Shown here piece by piece: positions 48,190-60,522 of a stretch of DNA of 64,000 bases. This stretch comes from Strix aluco (taxonomy: Eukaryota; Chordata; Aves; Strigiformes; Strigidae), in NCBI RefSeq assembly GCF_031877795.1, contig NC_133971.1, forward strand, positions 46,696,892-46,760,891, given 5' to 3'. How positions within the stretch are numbered: position 1 is the stretch's first letter; every line of letters starts with the position of its first letter. The notes under the pieces were generated by a model. It ran no database searches, had not been told where the DNA came from, and saw only the letters and a list, made by a program, of their open reading frames with translations. Position numbers and translations under genes: made by a program.

Positions 48190-48244
48190 TCATTTGTGGC
48201 GCTGAATGGTTTTCCTTTTCCTCCGCTTGAAAAAACAGCAGCAC
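48190..48244 (-). CDS. CSNK1G3: CSNK1G3 last coding exon (C-terminal tail)
   Basis: CSNK1G3 is a membrane-associated Ser/Thr kinase of the CK1 gamma group, which phosphorylates Wnt co-receptors such as LRP6. This exon follows the acceptor CACACCTGCAG on the minus strand. Its first base completes the Lys codon left open by the upstream exon, and it then encodes CCCFFKRRKRKTIQRHK and TGA (48190-48192). The three Cys are the known palmitoylation site of CK1 gamma and the basic run favours membrane contact. The tail agrees with the human protein as I recall it. The penultimate exon is 6.6 kb upstream at 54809-54915. An alternative frame starting VLLFFQAEEKENHSAPQ is a shadow: it does not match the phase of the previous exon. 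Confidence 0.93.
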
Positions 48245-50061
48245 CTGCAGGTGTGACATGAATTACATATGATATAAAAAGAAGTCACAAAACTAAATTG
48301 TTTACTGTATTTTTTTCCACTTGAAGTATGAGTTCAGGTATAGCCAGCACCACAATGAACACATTAAGCTATATTGTAGGTGATTGATTTATTATTAGTG
48401 AAAGAAACTAAAGTAAAGGTATTTGACACATTTCACCTTTTTTTTGAAAAAAGTATCAAATGAAAAAAGCTATAATAAAAATAGCTGTTAAGTTTAGAGT
48501 ATTGTGTGATGTTATCAAAAGCATGGGCATTATAGGCTGACTTAATGTATTTGTAAGAATAGAACATTTCATTATCTGAGTACTCTTCAATATTAACTGG
48601 CAATATGCCAAATAGAAGCTTGAGCTTAAGATTTTGTCACGAGAACTATGCACTTAAGACACTACTGTTCCTCATACAAGAAAACAATTGATCCTTTGTC
48701 AACCACAACTTGGAAAAGCCTTCCCAAAGGCTATCGCCCAAAATATTTTAGAAATGAACCTTTTTTAAAATGTTCTGATTCACTGCTGTGATGCTATTAC
48801 TACAGTGAAAAATCACAGCTTTAAGTATAATGAAGTATACTGACATTCATTCTTCTGCTTTATCGCATACATGAAGGAAACTCTAAATAGGCAAATACTG
48901 CAAATTTCACTTAGCAAATAGAGACAGTCTGAAACTAACTGAAAAAACACTACAAAAGGAAAAAAAATTGGAGGGAGTTAGAGATAAATACAGAGGACTG
49001 CAGAAGTCCAGGAAGTATTTTTGAAAATAAACTAAAGAGGAAAGCAACAAATACACAAAGAAAACTTTTTCATTCGCATGTAATGTTAGCCTTATTTTAA
49101 GCAACTCCCAGCTCCTCACCGCCACCTTTAAAATAAAGCTTCCACTTAACATTCACAATTTGTAAATCAAAAATGAACATTTCAGCAGTCTACCTTAACA
49201 GAGCTTGCCCCATGGAGCTCTGCAGTTTGGTTATTGAATTCTCACTCAAAAGAGTCTGTCAAACTATGAAGTACAACAGATGTGAAAACATAGAAGTGGT
49301 GCATCAATAGCTTATCAGTAAATTCTTAAGTTCACCAAGCATTTTATGCCACTAAAATTCAAAAGAAATCCTGATGATTTAGTTTGGAATATGGGAAATG
49401 GGGAAAGCATTTGAAAACCATGGAGAATAAAGATCTAAAAATAAGGTTCTACAGGGGGTGAGAACAACATCCAAAGTAATGGGAGACAGAAGTTACCTTC
49501 TCAAAATATCCAAGTGCACCCTGTCGCTCAGTCACTGAAAAAGTAGCAGTGGGCAGAGGCAGACCAGAGCTGCTCTGAGAGTTACATAACTTTCAGTAGA
49601 AAAAAACATTGGTTATTGATGGAGAGGAAGCCCAAAATTAAAATTCAGTAGGGAAAACTACATAGACAAATATTTTTAGAGATGGCAGAAATAATCACAC
49701 TTATTTATTAACTTTAAAGTACTTCTAAAAGAGACATTGTTGCTTCTGAAGGCTAGTAGCCACCAACTAAAACTGAAATTTCCCCATAACTACTAACCTT
49801 TTTTCTTAGCATTTGTCTACAACCACTAATATCTATTATCACTTAAGCTTTGAATTTATATGCAGATATATGGAGTCCAGCTTAGTTTAATCCTTCTTTC
49901 ACCCCAATCTTTTCCCAAGTATTTTACATATGTATATACAACAAAAAGAAAAAAGAAAGGTTATAGACAAATTTTGTCTCAATTCATAATTTTAGTATAT
50001 ACAGAACACAGGTTACATAAGTAACTGTAGGAAGATAGAAGTGTGGCAGACAATTTATATT

Positions 50062-50528
50062 CATAGAGTCATGGAATGGTTCGGGTTGGAAGGGACCTTA
50101 AAGATCATCTAGTTCCACCCCCCTGCCATGGGCAGGGAGACCTTCCACTAGACCAGATTGCTCAAAGTCCCATTCCAGTCTGGCTTTGAACACTGCCAGG
50201 GAGGGGACATCCACAGCCCCCCTGGGCAACCTGTTTCAGTGTCTCACCACTCTCACAGTAAAGAGCTTCTTCCTTATATCTAATCTAAATCTACCCTTTT
50301 TCAGCTTAAAACCATTACCCCTCACCTTATCACTACACTCCCTGATAGAGTCCCTTCCCATCTTTCCTGTAGCCCCCTTTAAATACTGGAAGGCCACTGT
50401 AAGGTCTCCCCAGAGCCTTCTCTTCTCCAGGCTGAACAACCCCAACTCTCTGCCTGTCCTCATAAGGGAGGTGGCTCCAGTCCCTGATCATCTTCATGGC
50501 CCTCCTCTGGACCTGCTTGAGCATATAT
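50062..50528 (-). mobile_element. CR1 LINE 3' fragment in CSNK1G3 intron
   Basis: The left edge TCATAGAGTCATGGAATGGTT... is the reverse complement of a CR1 3' terminus. Minus-strand translation gives [20 protein letters not shown] and [17 protein letters not shown], the ORF2 C-terminus, with frame breaks. It is truncated at about 50528. Same subfamily type as the C-terminal part at 27032-29093. It lies in the sense orientation of the host gene. Confidence 0.9.
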
Positions 50529-52164
50529 TCTAGAAAAACAATCTAGAATTTTAACTCTTCACTGTCTAGCTACATTTTGCTTATACGGAGCATGTCTCAA
50601 GGGAACAGCAGATCACACTTCTTAAATGTTTAGGACTGTTTGGATCCTCTGTGTAATTCAAGAACCCTTTAAGTTTTCTTGCTTTCCTTCCCAGAAAATT
50701 TTAACGCATCCTTGCTGCAAATCTCATACTGTCCTTTATTCCTTCTCCATAGCCTATTTCATTTGCTACTTCTCTGTCAACCAGAGAAGGGCATCATGCA
50801 ATGGGGAGTTCAAGAGTTCTATCTTTAACGAACATAAAGCACTGTTTGGTCTTCTGGAGTTTGCATAATAATATTACAAAGGGTATAATTTATATTAACG
50901 GTTGGGGTTTTTTTTAATTATAAGAACTATTCAACTGTATTTTAGTTCAGGGAAATTTGCTGAATGCTGAAGACTTACTTGGTATGGGAAAATAAATCCC
51001 TTATTAATATATACCTAAAATATGTTAAAGGAATGCAAATTCCATAGAGCACTGTAAACCACAGGACTGGCTTGGAAACTTACTGAAATGTATGTTTATC
51101 AGCCTAGAAGTGGTAGACCTGTCAAATGTTCCAAGGCCAAATAAATGTAATTTTAAAATATATGAACATTTACATGAGAATAAGACAGGTCTAAGTACAT
51201 TGCCTGACAATAGTTTTTATGAAAGAAAAGTAACCCTGAAATTAGAGATCCATAGTACATAAACCCTTGAAGAGTATAATTAATAATAAAAATGCAGACA
51301 TGTTCCTAAGAATACTGTCACTAGAGAATGTCATTATCACTTTTATATATACATATTATATTGCTTGAAGCTGTATTTAAAGCTACAGATAAGTGCATTA
51401 TTAATGAGTATTAAACCACAGACATCACATTATTCACAACGCATGCAAAGTTCATAAGAATAAAACTGAAAATTTCTGATTCTAGGAAAGGAACTTCTTT
51501 CTTTTTAAAGAAAGCATTTAGTGTCTGCTAACCTCTTTCTCTGTAGGGTATAAAACATTTCTGTAGCTGGCAGTATAATACCAATTTATGAAACTCAAGA
51601 AACAACTTAATTTTCCTGCACAATCTAAAGTGACCTTTGAGATATTATCTAAGATAGCAATCTCAGTATTATGGTTACAAAGATTTCTTTCCTATTTAAA
51701 ACATTATAATACCTTTTTTCTGATAAATACCCTTCCCACTACTACTTGAGCAGTCCTTTGGCACAATATGCTAAAGCAACTTCAGTTCTCATTTGTGTTT
51801 AGATAGCTGTGTTTTTATATTTGTCACCTAGCATGTGGCAGCACTTCAGGATTATTAACAGGTTTGAACTGTCAAAAAGAAGATGCAAAAAGACCAGATT
51901 ATGTAATCTTTTCCTGTTTGCCCTTCTCTGTTCTCCTGTAGCAGAGCCTTTTTGTTACCCAAACTACATACGCTTCATAGAAGCAACTCTTTGGATGGCT
52001 AGCAAAGAGTTAAGGAAAGAAAGGCTAATTGCTCAGTGATAAATGCAAGTCCAGCTGTAGAAAGCAAGATTTACAAGTGCCAGGGCAGCAGAGTGATCAG
52101 GTTATAGTTTTCTCTCTGCTTTACAACTCCAGTAAGTAACAACTGAAATAGGGCTGAAAGCTAA

Positions 52165-52330
52165 TCTTCTAAAAAAAAAAAAAGAAAATAAAAACCAACC
52201 ACACAAAAAAATCCAAACACACACCAAAACCAAAACCAAGAAAGACCCCAAAAAAACAAGCCCTCCCAAAACAAACCAAAAGTAAAAGAAAAATCACACC
52301 AAAAAAACCCAAAACCCAACACCCACTGCT
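52165..52330. repeat. A/C-rich low-complexity tract
   Basis: A stretch of almost only A and C (runs such as AAAACCAAAACCAAG, ACACACC and A tracts). Simple sequence; no tail or TSD that would tie it to a retrotransposon. Confidence 0.8.
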
Positions 52331-53356
52331 AACTCATGCTTGCTGCACAGCAACAACACCTGAGGAGCATGAAGATGACAAGGCATAAGATTTAGAATAC
52401 ATATGGCATGTGAGTACATAAACATATATCAAACAACAGAAGCGTTACATAAATGTCTTAAAACAATAAAATTCTTACTGAAAAAAATCCTTATCATTTT
52501 TGATTTACAGCACTCCACTGAAATGGTAACAGATGATCTAATATTCAGCTAAACAATGTTTGTGTTCATAGTTAAAATCACACATGATAGGGCACCCATT
52601 CTTCAATCTTTTAAACAAAAATATAGTCATGCTAAGCTTCTAAAAATATGAAAACATCTAGAACAAAGAATTAAGTGTTTCTAAAATATATGCAAGTTTG
52701 TCTCCTTAGAGTATGACATAATGTTACAAACAGAAGATATCAGCAAGGGAGGTTAACTTTGTTCGTATTTTCAGATGGAGAAAAAAAAATTATGAAAGAG
52801 GCACAAAGTAAGAGTCTTTTGATAAAACAATGTTTCCTTAAAAACAAAAATGCATCACAGACATGAAAGATACTGGTAGGTGCATTTCCTTACACTCCTC
52901 AGCAGTGTAAAAATCTATAAATGGTTGTTAAATATCTCACAATACCTTTTGATATTAAGCTTGTAACTATCATGGTAAAATGTAAAATTACCTAAACCCT
53001 CTAAAGTATTGTTACTGTGAAGAGATATATACTTATACATTCATGTCTGATAGCAATGCTGGGGGCAGGGGGGGTGTGGTGATGGGGTGTCCTCTGATAT
53101 GAGGAAATTAACTTCTACACTTTTAAAGCAGCTGCAGCACCTTGGCTTCTGAAAATTCTGTTACTTTCTGTACATAACTAAGCATAGGTTTAATTGTGCT
53201 ACACACTATTCAAAGCTTTAGAAATTTAATCTTATCCTGTATGTACATAAACTGGGCATAACGAAGGTTATCACTGCACTTGTGAAGGGAAGGGATAGGG
53301 AATTTATCTGCAGCCTTATCAACAACCTTGCTCTTTGGGGTCTTTTTTTTTGTTTT

Positions 53357-53398
53357 AAATATATATATATTTTTTATATATATATATATATATATATA
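53357..53398. repeat. (TA)n microsatellite
   Basis: Two TA blocks separated by a short T run inside the CSNK1G3 intron. The Ile/Tyr run in the 53210-53521 minus frame comes from this repeat and is not protein. Confidence 0.9.
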
Positions 53399-54808
53399 AA
53401 AGAAAACTGAAATCTTGCCAGAAAAAAAAATACAGTGAACTGCAAGGATGGCAGATGAAGAACTGGTCTTCTCAGTGCTCATAGAAAACCAGTGAAAGTG
53501 TGGCTCAACAGACACCTCCATTCACAATTTTTAACTACACATGTACATAAGTCTTACATTCCAAAACCAGAACCTACAGAACAAACACTTCAAGAAAAAT
53601 TTATACTTGGAAAAATTTTCCCTTATCTAGAAGTTAAGAAAACGAGCCCTCCAAACTTACTGCTATTAAGCAATGCTTACTCGATTTTTCTACTAATGTA
53701 TCCTTCATACTTGAATGCCTCTATTTTATGAAACTAGAGCCATGCCCTTGTAAAATCCTATTCCAAGCACAATTAAAATAGAAAACACGTTGAAAGTTAT
53801 ACTGCCTTTAACTATCAAGAATATTTTTCTTTACTATTTTGCAAGTCTGACTTTACTACTCAAATACATATATATTAAGTTGTCCATCCCATGCTAACAA
53901 ACCTTAATATTTTCCCCTTTCATTACACTGTAACTTTAAAGAATCCTGAAGTTACGTTTTAGTAATTAGTTAGCAGGTTGTCAAAGACTAATACTCTGGT
54001 AAATACTATGTTTACAGAGATAATGGACAAAGTTCAAACATTTGATAGCATTTATTACTTGTTTGGGTGAGGTATTTTCTAAATGTTAAAATACTAGCTG
54101 AATGCCACAACATCTGAAAAGAATGTTTGCCCCTCTAAAACAGTATTACAAGTGAAAAAATATTCTACTACCCACTAAAAAGGATTAAATAAAGTACACT
54201 ACAGACTACATAAAAGCAAGCAAGATTTGAAGCAGGCAAAATAGCTCCTGAAGGTGGCTGTTTGTAAAAACAGCTGCTTCACAATATTAAAAGATGTTTT
54301 GTGATTTCCAAATGGACTTGTTAGTTTAACTTTCTCTGAAATTAGTTTTAAACCAAGTAACAATAACAAAGCCCCTGGGGCTATTTCTGCCTGCCTGTGC
54401 TGTAGAACTCACCACATGCTCAACACTTTCTGGCAGCTATACAGAAAGAGAGTAAGGGAAAAAAAGAGAATCAGAATACCATACAGAAGAATAATTTTAC
54501 ATCTTTCATATGTAACTTTTGGTAGAGAGAACAGTATCTTAAAATACTTCAAAATTAGTTGAAATATCAAAAATGCATGCACTTCTCTAGTATAGAGAGA
54601 TGTGCTGCTGAGGGCTTAACCTAGAAAGCACAAGCTACAGAAAATCTATTACTGAAATATTTAAAGCCAAAATTAAGTATAGCACTATAGTTTTGCCCCT
54701 CACCAGTGACTATTCAGTTTAGACAGTATTTTTTGAATTAACTATACAAGAAAAATTTTGAAGCAGCTGAGCACACAAGATCCAAAGAATATGAAAAGAT
54801 GGACATAC

Positions 54809-54915
54809 TTAGTTTCATCCATTACTTCTACTTCTGCAGGAGCTGTGATGGGTGCATTTGAATGGCCTGCAGTTGGGTCATCTGTGTTCAGTTCTCCATT
54901 TGTTGAGCTTACTAC
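54809..54915 (-). CDS. CSNK1G3: CSNK1G3 penultimate coding exon
   Basis: Minus-strand exon of 107 bp between acceptor GGTGATTTCAG and donor AA|GTATGT. Only one frame is open: [20 protein letters not shown], then [16 protein letters not shown], with the last Lys codon split. It is the variable, acidic, Ser/Thr-rich linker between the kinase domain and the lipidated tail of CK1 gamma 3. The wording agrees with vertebrate CSNK1G3 as I remember it. Joining to 48244 in phase 2 gives Lys followed by CCCFF, as in the family. The kinase-domain exons and the exon ending GGSVQ are not found to the right, so they lie beyond 64000. Confidence 0.92.
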
Positions 54916-56011
54916 CTGAAATCACCAGAAATACCTGAAATTATGCTAATGCCAGACATACATTTGTCAATTCCTAAAGTTACAGTATATCTTCAAAAAT
55001 CAATAGTTTCTGTTAGTTCCATAATTCTTTTTATTCCAATATTATCATCTTTTCCAGGTTTTACCTCTGCATCCCTGCATTTCTGCCATTCTTCTTTCAT
55101 ATCTACTAGTGGAACTGACATCTACTTGACAGACTCAAAGTGAGTGGACTAAGCAAAGCAATTTTGTTGATCAGATTTGCTGATCTCCTTCATATCTCTT
55201 CAGAGCCTTAAGGGAAGGCACTAACCCTTTTCCTGATATCAATTCAGTCAGTCTCACCCTATCTCTGCTTCTTTACTGTGTTTAAGCTCCTTAGTCTCCT
55301 TCTTTGTGTGGCACAATTCAGTTGTACCTCAAAGAGTACTCACCAGAAAAGGGGAAAACCAAGACATTTTTTAGACCTAAGAGTGTAGCTGCTGTTTAGT
55401 TTTCACTCTTAAAGCACAAGAACACTTACTGCCATCAAAAAAAGAAAAAAATTCAGATTACTCTTCATTCCCATTAATTTAGACTCAAATTCCTTTGTAA
55501 ATTCTTGAGCCACCTGGACAGCTCTGGTTCTCTGGGAATGTTTGTTTTGATTTTAAACCAAATGGAACCCAATATTCTCTCTCTCAGTTCCTGTCAGCTT
55601 TTCTGCATGATAAATGGAGCTATTCTAAAGGCCCTTCCCTTATTCACCTCACAATCTGCCAGGAAGATGGTTAACTGAATACAGACAAGACATATCTGAC
55701 CAGGGTAGTGATAACTAACCCATTAAAGTTTCAAGAGGTCTACTGGCTACAATGTATCAGTAAATGCTTGTCAAGCAACCGCACAAAAATATTGTCTGGC
55801 CAAACAATGTAAGAGCCTGCAGAAAACATCTGTAAAATATAATCAGCTACAGGAAAGTGGACCATTAGTAGTTCATAGTTCAAGATTCTTACCAGCTGTT
55901 GCCTGAAGGTCAGAGATTAACATAGAAGAAAGCAGAGGGAAGGAAAGTCATCATCATAGTGTTACTATTTCGCTCACCCTTTCAAACTCTCTTAAAGTAG
56001 CAGTTATGTCT

Positions 56012-56207
56012 CATCTATGGGAGTCCAGGAAGGCTGGACATACTTCAAGAGAGAAGTCTTAAGGGCACAGGAGCAGGCTGTTCCCATGTGCCAAAAAGCA
56101 AGCAGGAGGGGAAGGAGACTGGCCTGGCTAAACAGGGACCTTTGGCTGGATCTCAAGAACAAAAGGAGAATCTATGACCTGTGGAAGAGGGGCCAGGTCT
56201 CTCCTGA
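56012..56207 (+). mobile_element. CR1 ORF2 linker fragment
   Basis: Plus-strand open stretch GVQEGWTYFKREVLRAQEQA, then AWLNRDLWLDLKNKRRIYDL and WKRGQ, the CR1 segment between endonuclease and RT. It ends abruptly where a minus-strand CR1 3' end begins at 56208. Confidence 0.8.
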
Positions 56208-56417
56208 ATCACAGAACCTTATAGGTTGGAAAAGACCCTTGGGATCATCAAATCCAACCATCAGCCCTACTCTACAAAGTTCTCCCCTACACCATATCCC
56301 CCAACATCTCATCTAAACGACCCTTAAACACATCCAGCGATAGTGACTCCACCACCTCCCTGGACAGCCTATTCCACTGTCTGACCACTCTGTCTGTGAA
56401 AAATTTTTTCCTAATAA
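56208..56417 (-). mobile_element. CR1 LINE 3' end fragment
   Basis: The reverse complement of a CR1 3' UTR and the end of ORF2, with the left edge ATCACAGAACCTTATAGGTTG and truncation at about 56417 (AAAAATTTTTTCCTAAT). Close in sequence to 18061-18260 and to the plus copy at 59216-59526. Confidence 0.88.
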
Positions 56418-56633
56418 ATTTCCTTTTCAGTGGTGGCTTTCAGCTGGAAGATTTCTTCCTATCCTTGATTCTTTTACAAAAAGACCCCCTAGAGCCCCTG
56501 ACTCTTAACTGTAGTGCAAGTGAGAAATCCCAGTTTTGTAGTGTTCCTATGTAAGACATCATCGCTGAAAACCTGTTTGCAAAATTGGAACATGAAAAGA
56601 TTATTCTGATGGTATGGCTGCATAGCAAGACAG
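56418..56633. other. short unique spacer between CR1 copies
   Basis: About 215 bp of non-repeat DNA. No exon recognised. Confidence 0.4.
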
Positions 56634-59215
56634 AATCACAGAATCAGAGAATTGTCTAGGTTGGAAAAGACCTTGAAGATCATCTAGTCCAACCATCAAG
56701 CCAACATTAACAGTTCCCAACTACACCATATCCCTCAGCGCTATGTCAACTTTACTCTTAAACATCTCCAGGGATGGGGACTCCACCACCACCCTGGGCA
56801 GCCCATTACAACACCTAACAACCCATCCTGTAAAGAAATGCCTCCTAATAGCCAGTCTAAACCTTCCCTGGTGCAGCTTGAGGCCATTAACTCTTGTCCT
56901 ATCACTTGTTACTTGGTTAAAGAGGCTCATCCCCAGCTCTCTGCAAACTCCTTTCAGGTAGCTGTAGAGGGCAATGAGGTCTCCCCTCAGCCTCCTCTTC
57001 TCCAGACTAAACAACCCCAGTTCCCTCAGCCGCTCCTCGTACGACATGTGCTCCAGACCCTTCACCAGCTTCGGTGCCCTTCTCTGGACACACTCGAGTC
57101 ATTCAATGTCCTTTTTGTAGTGAGAGGCCCAAAACTGAACACAGTCATCGAGTTGCGGCCTCATCAGTGCTGAGTACAGGGGTAAGATCACTTCCCTGTC
57201 CCTCCTGGCCACGCTATTGCTGATACAAGCCAGGATGCCATTGGCCGCCTTGGCCACCTGGGCACACTGCTGGCTCATGTTCAGCCGGCTGTCAATCAAC
57301 ACCCCCAGGTCCCTCTCTGACTGGCAGCTCTCCAGCCACTCCTCCCCAAGCCTGTAGCGCTGCTGGGGGTTGTTGTGGCCCAAGTGCAGCACCCGGCATT
57401 TGGCCTTATTGAAACTCCTACAGTTGGCCTTAGCCCATCGCTCCAGCCTGTCCAGATCTCTCTGCAGAGCCTCCCTACCCTCGAGCAGATCAACACTCCC
57501 ACCCAACTTGGTGTCATCTGCAAACTTAGTGAGGGTGCACTCGATCCCCTCATCTAGATCATCAATAAAGATGTTAAACAGGAGTGGCCCCAAAACCGAG
57601 CCCTGGGGGACACCACTCATGACCAGCCACAAACTGGATTTAACTCCGTTCACCACAACTCTTTGGGCCCGGCCATCCAGCCAGTTTTTTACCCAGCAAA
57701 GTGTGTGCCCATCCAAGCCACGAGCAGCCATTTTCTCCAGGAGAATGCTGTGGGAAACGGTGTCAAAGGCCTTACTGAAGTCAAGGTAGACAACGTCCAC
57801 AGCCTTTCCCTCATCCAGTAAGCGGGGTGTCCTGTTTTAGAAGGAGATCAGGTTCGTCAAGCAGGACCTGCCTTTCATAAACCCATGCTGACTGGGCCTG
57901 ATCATCTGGTTGTCCCACATGTGTTGTGTGATGGTACTCAGGATGAGCTGCTCCATCAGCTTCCCAGGCCCTGACGTCAAGCTGACAGGCCTGTAATGTC
58001 CCAGATCATCCTTCCAACCCTTCTTATAGATGGGCATCACATTGGCCAATTTCCAATCTGTCGGGACCTCCCCGGTCAGCCAGGACTGCTGGTAAATGAT
58101 GGAAAGTGGCTTGGCAAGCACCCCAGCCAGCTCCTTCAGCACCATCGGGTGTATCCCATCCGGTCCCATAGACTCGTGTGTGCCTATGTGATGCAGTAGG
58201 TCACTGACTGTCTCCTCCTGGAATGCAGGGGGGTCGTTCTCCCAGTCTCTGTCTTCTGGCTGAGGAGGCTGGATTCCCTCAGTACAACTACTCTTGTTAC
58301 TAAAGACTGAGGTAAAGAAGGCATTAAGCACCTCAGCCTTTTCCTCATCACTCGTTGCCATGTTTCCTCCTGCATCTACCAGGGGATGGAGGCTCTCCCT
58401 GCTCTTTCTTTTGCTGTTGACATACTTATAGAAACATTTTTTTGTTATCCTTGATTGCTGAAGCCAGGGTAATTTCCAGCTGGGCTTTAGACCTCCTGAT
58501 TTCTGCCCTGCATAGCCTCAAAGCATCTTTGTAATCACTGTGAGTGGCTAGCCCCTTCTTCCAAAGATCATAAACTCTCCTTTTCTCCCTGAGTAGCAGT
58601 CAAAGCTCCCTGTTTAGCCAGGGTGGTCTTCTCTGTCACCTGCTTCTCTTACAGCACCTGGGGACAGCCTGCTACTGTGCCATTAAGACTTCCTTCTTGA
58701 AGAGTGCCCACTCTTCCTGGACCCATATACCCTTCAGGACCATCTTCCAAGGGAACCTGGCAAGTAGATGCCTAAACAAGTCAAAGTCAGCCCTTTGGAA
58801 GTCCAGGATGTCAGTTCTGCTGCCCCCTCTCCTGGCCTCTCTAAGAATAGAGAACTCTATTATTTCATGATCGCTGTGCCATAGTCAGCCTCCAACCGCC
58901 ACATCATCTACCAGTCCTTCTCTGTTCACAAAGAGGAGGTCCAGCAGGGCACCTTCTCTGGTCAGTTTGCTCACCAGCTGTGTCAGGAAGTTATCTGTCA
59001 CACATTCCAGGAATCTCCGGGACTGGTCCTGCTCTGCTGTGCTGTATTTCCAGCAGATGTCTGGGAAGTTAAAGTCTCCCACAAGAACAAGGGAAAGTGA
59101 TCGTGAGATTTCACCTAAATGCCTACAGAATATTTCATCCACCTCTCTGTTCTGGGTGGGTGGCCTATATTAGACTCCTACTACAACATCTGCCCTGTTG
59201 GCCTTCTCCCTGATT
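56634..59215 (-). mobile_element. CR1 LINE with near-intact RT, in CSNK1G3 intron
   Basis: Minus-strand ORF2, 5'-truncated in the endonuclease (VEIFC-type start near 59200; LVLVGDFNFPDICWKYS near 59070). From 58361 to 56721 the RT and C-terminal regions sit in a single frame with only two nonsense codons, TAA 57837-57839 and TGA 57099-57101. RT blocks visible: [47 protein letters not shown] and [10 protein letters not shown] (the F/YADD active site). The endonuclease and linker upstream are frameshifted (58885-59142 is in another frame). The 3' end at 56634 reads AGAATCACAGAATCAGAGAAT. Not active, but the least decayed CR1 here. It lies in sense with the host gene. Confidence 0.92.
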
Positions 59216-59526
59216 CGTGACAGAACAAGAGGGAATGGCTTTAAACTGCAACAGGGGAGGTTCAGACTGGACATCAGGAAAAAGTTTTTCACAGAAAGAG
59301 TGGTTAGACAGTGGAATAGGCTGCCCAAGGATGTGGTGGAGTCACCATCCCTGGAATGTGATTAAGGGTCGTTTAAATGAGATGTTGGGGGATATGGTGG
59401 GGATATGGTGTAGGAGAGAACTTTGTAGAGTGAGGTTGATGGATGGACTCGATGATCCCAAGGGATCACTCAATGATCCCAATCATCACTTGATGATTCC
59501 AACCTGAATGATTCTATGACTCTATG
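59216..59526 (+). mobile_element. CR1 LINE 3' end fragment
   Basis: The plus strand begins GACAGAACAAGAGGGAATGG (RTRGNGF... in ORF2), continues through the [19 protein letters not shown] C-terminus and ends in the CR1 3' UTR with duplicated 'GATGATCCCAA' phrases and TGATTCTATGACTCTATG. It abuts the truncated 5' end of the minus CR1 exactly at 59215/59216. Confidence 0.9.
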
Positions 59527-60279
59527 ATCTATACATAATCAGAGCTAATAGCCTTGCGTACTGAGGTTTGCTTTGTGGTTCCTATTGTAACTAAGTACAG
59601 AGCTTCACAAGTTTGCTGAACTTAAGCCATTTCCGATGCTGTATGCCTATATCAGGTCGAGCTTTATTCAAGTTTTACTAAAACAGGAACCACTGCCAAA
59701 AACCCTGCAGCCTAATAACAAAACAAAAGATGAAATTGGAAGAACCTAATTAAATTTTGGTCAATACAACTGAAGGAATTCTAGGAGATTGGACTTTATT
59801 TCTTTGACAACAGGTAAGTCAGTGAGTGGATTTTCAACCAGGTGCCTTTAGCTTAGTTACATATCATTGGAGATTACAGAAGCACTAAACATTCAGTGAC
59901 AGAAATAGGTAGAAACTGTACTTTAACAAATCACAAGATGGTGGGTCAGGCATCTTAAACTAAATGCCCTGGGTTAGCAGATTTTTTTTTTTTTTAACAA
60001 GTATCTTAATGTTTGCTATCATCACTGTCCATATTTGCTAGTAAGGGGAAATAGTATGGGAAACAGTAGATCCCAAACATCTCACCAGGTATCTTACTGG
60101 GTAGATAATTTCATTGCTTGCAAAATACCCAGGTGTAGCAGTGATAAGCAGAGCAAAACCATATGGTGTTACATGGGAAGTACTTACTAAATAAGACAGG
60201 ATCATTCATGAAAATGTAAGGTAAAAAAATTTGCTCAACTTGTCCACCAAATGAATTCTGGATCCAAAGGATTCAAATC

Positions 60280-60522
60280 ATAACTCCATAACCAACCATA
60301 ACTCCATAACCAACCATAACTCCATAACCAACCATAACTCCATAACCAACCATAACTCCATAACCAACCATAACTCCATAACCAACCATAACTCCATAAC
60401 CAACCATAACTCCATAACCAACCATAACTCCATAACCAACCATAACTCCATAACCAACCATAACTCCATAACCAACCATAACTCCATAACCAACCATAAC
60501 TCCATAACCAACCATAACTCCA
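60280..60522. repeat. 18-bp minisatellite, about 13.5 perfect copies
   Basis: The unit ATAACTCCATAACCAACC repeats without a visible mismatch over 243 bp. The unit itself contains two similar halves (CCATAACT and CCATAACC plus AA), so it probably grew from an 8-9-bp repeat. Since 18 is a multiple of three, every frame without a stop in the unit stays open: two minus-strand frames read as MVGYGV or MELWLV repeats. These are artefacts of the repeat, not proteins. It lies in the CSNK1G3 intron. Confidence 0.95.

Larger units (their letters stand above)
48245..54808 (-). other. CSNK1G3: CSNK1G3 last intron
   Basis: The donor AA|GTATGT lies at the low end of the 54809-54915 exon and the acceptor CTGCAG|G at 48245-48246, about 6.56 kb, phase 2. 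Contents: one CR1 fragment (50062-50528), an A/C-rich low-complexity tract (52165-52330), a TA microsatellite (53357-53398) and a short G-rich run near 53060-53090. The rest is AT-rich unique DNA with no further exon recognised. Confidence 0.85.

Noticed and set aside
48035..48259. Minus frame MSHLQVLLFFQAEEKENHS... as a separate small gene
   Set aside because: It overlaps the CSNK1G3 last exon in another frame; the phase of the upstream exon selects the CCCFFKRRKRK frame.
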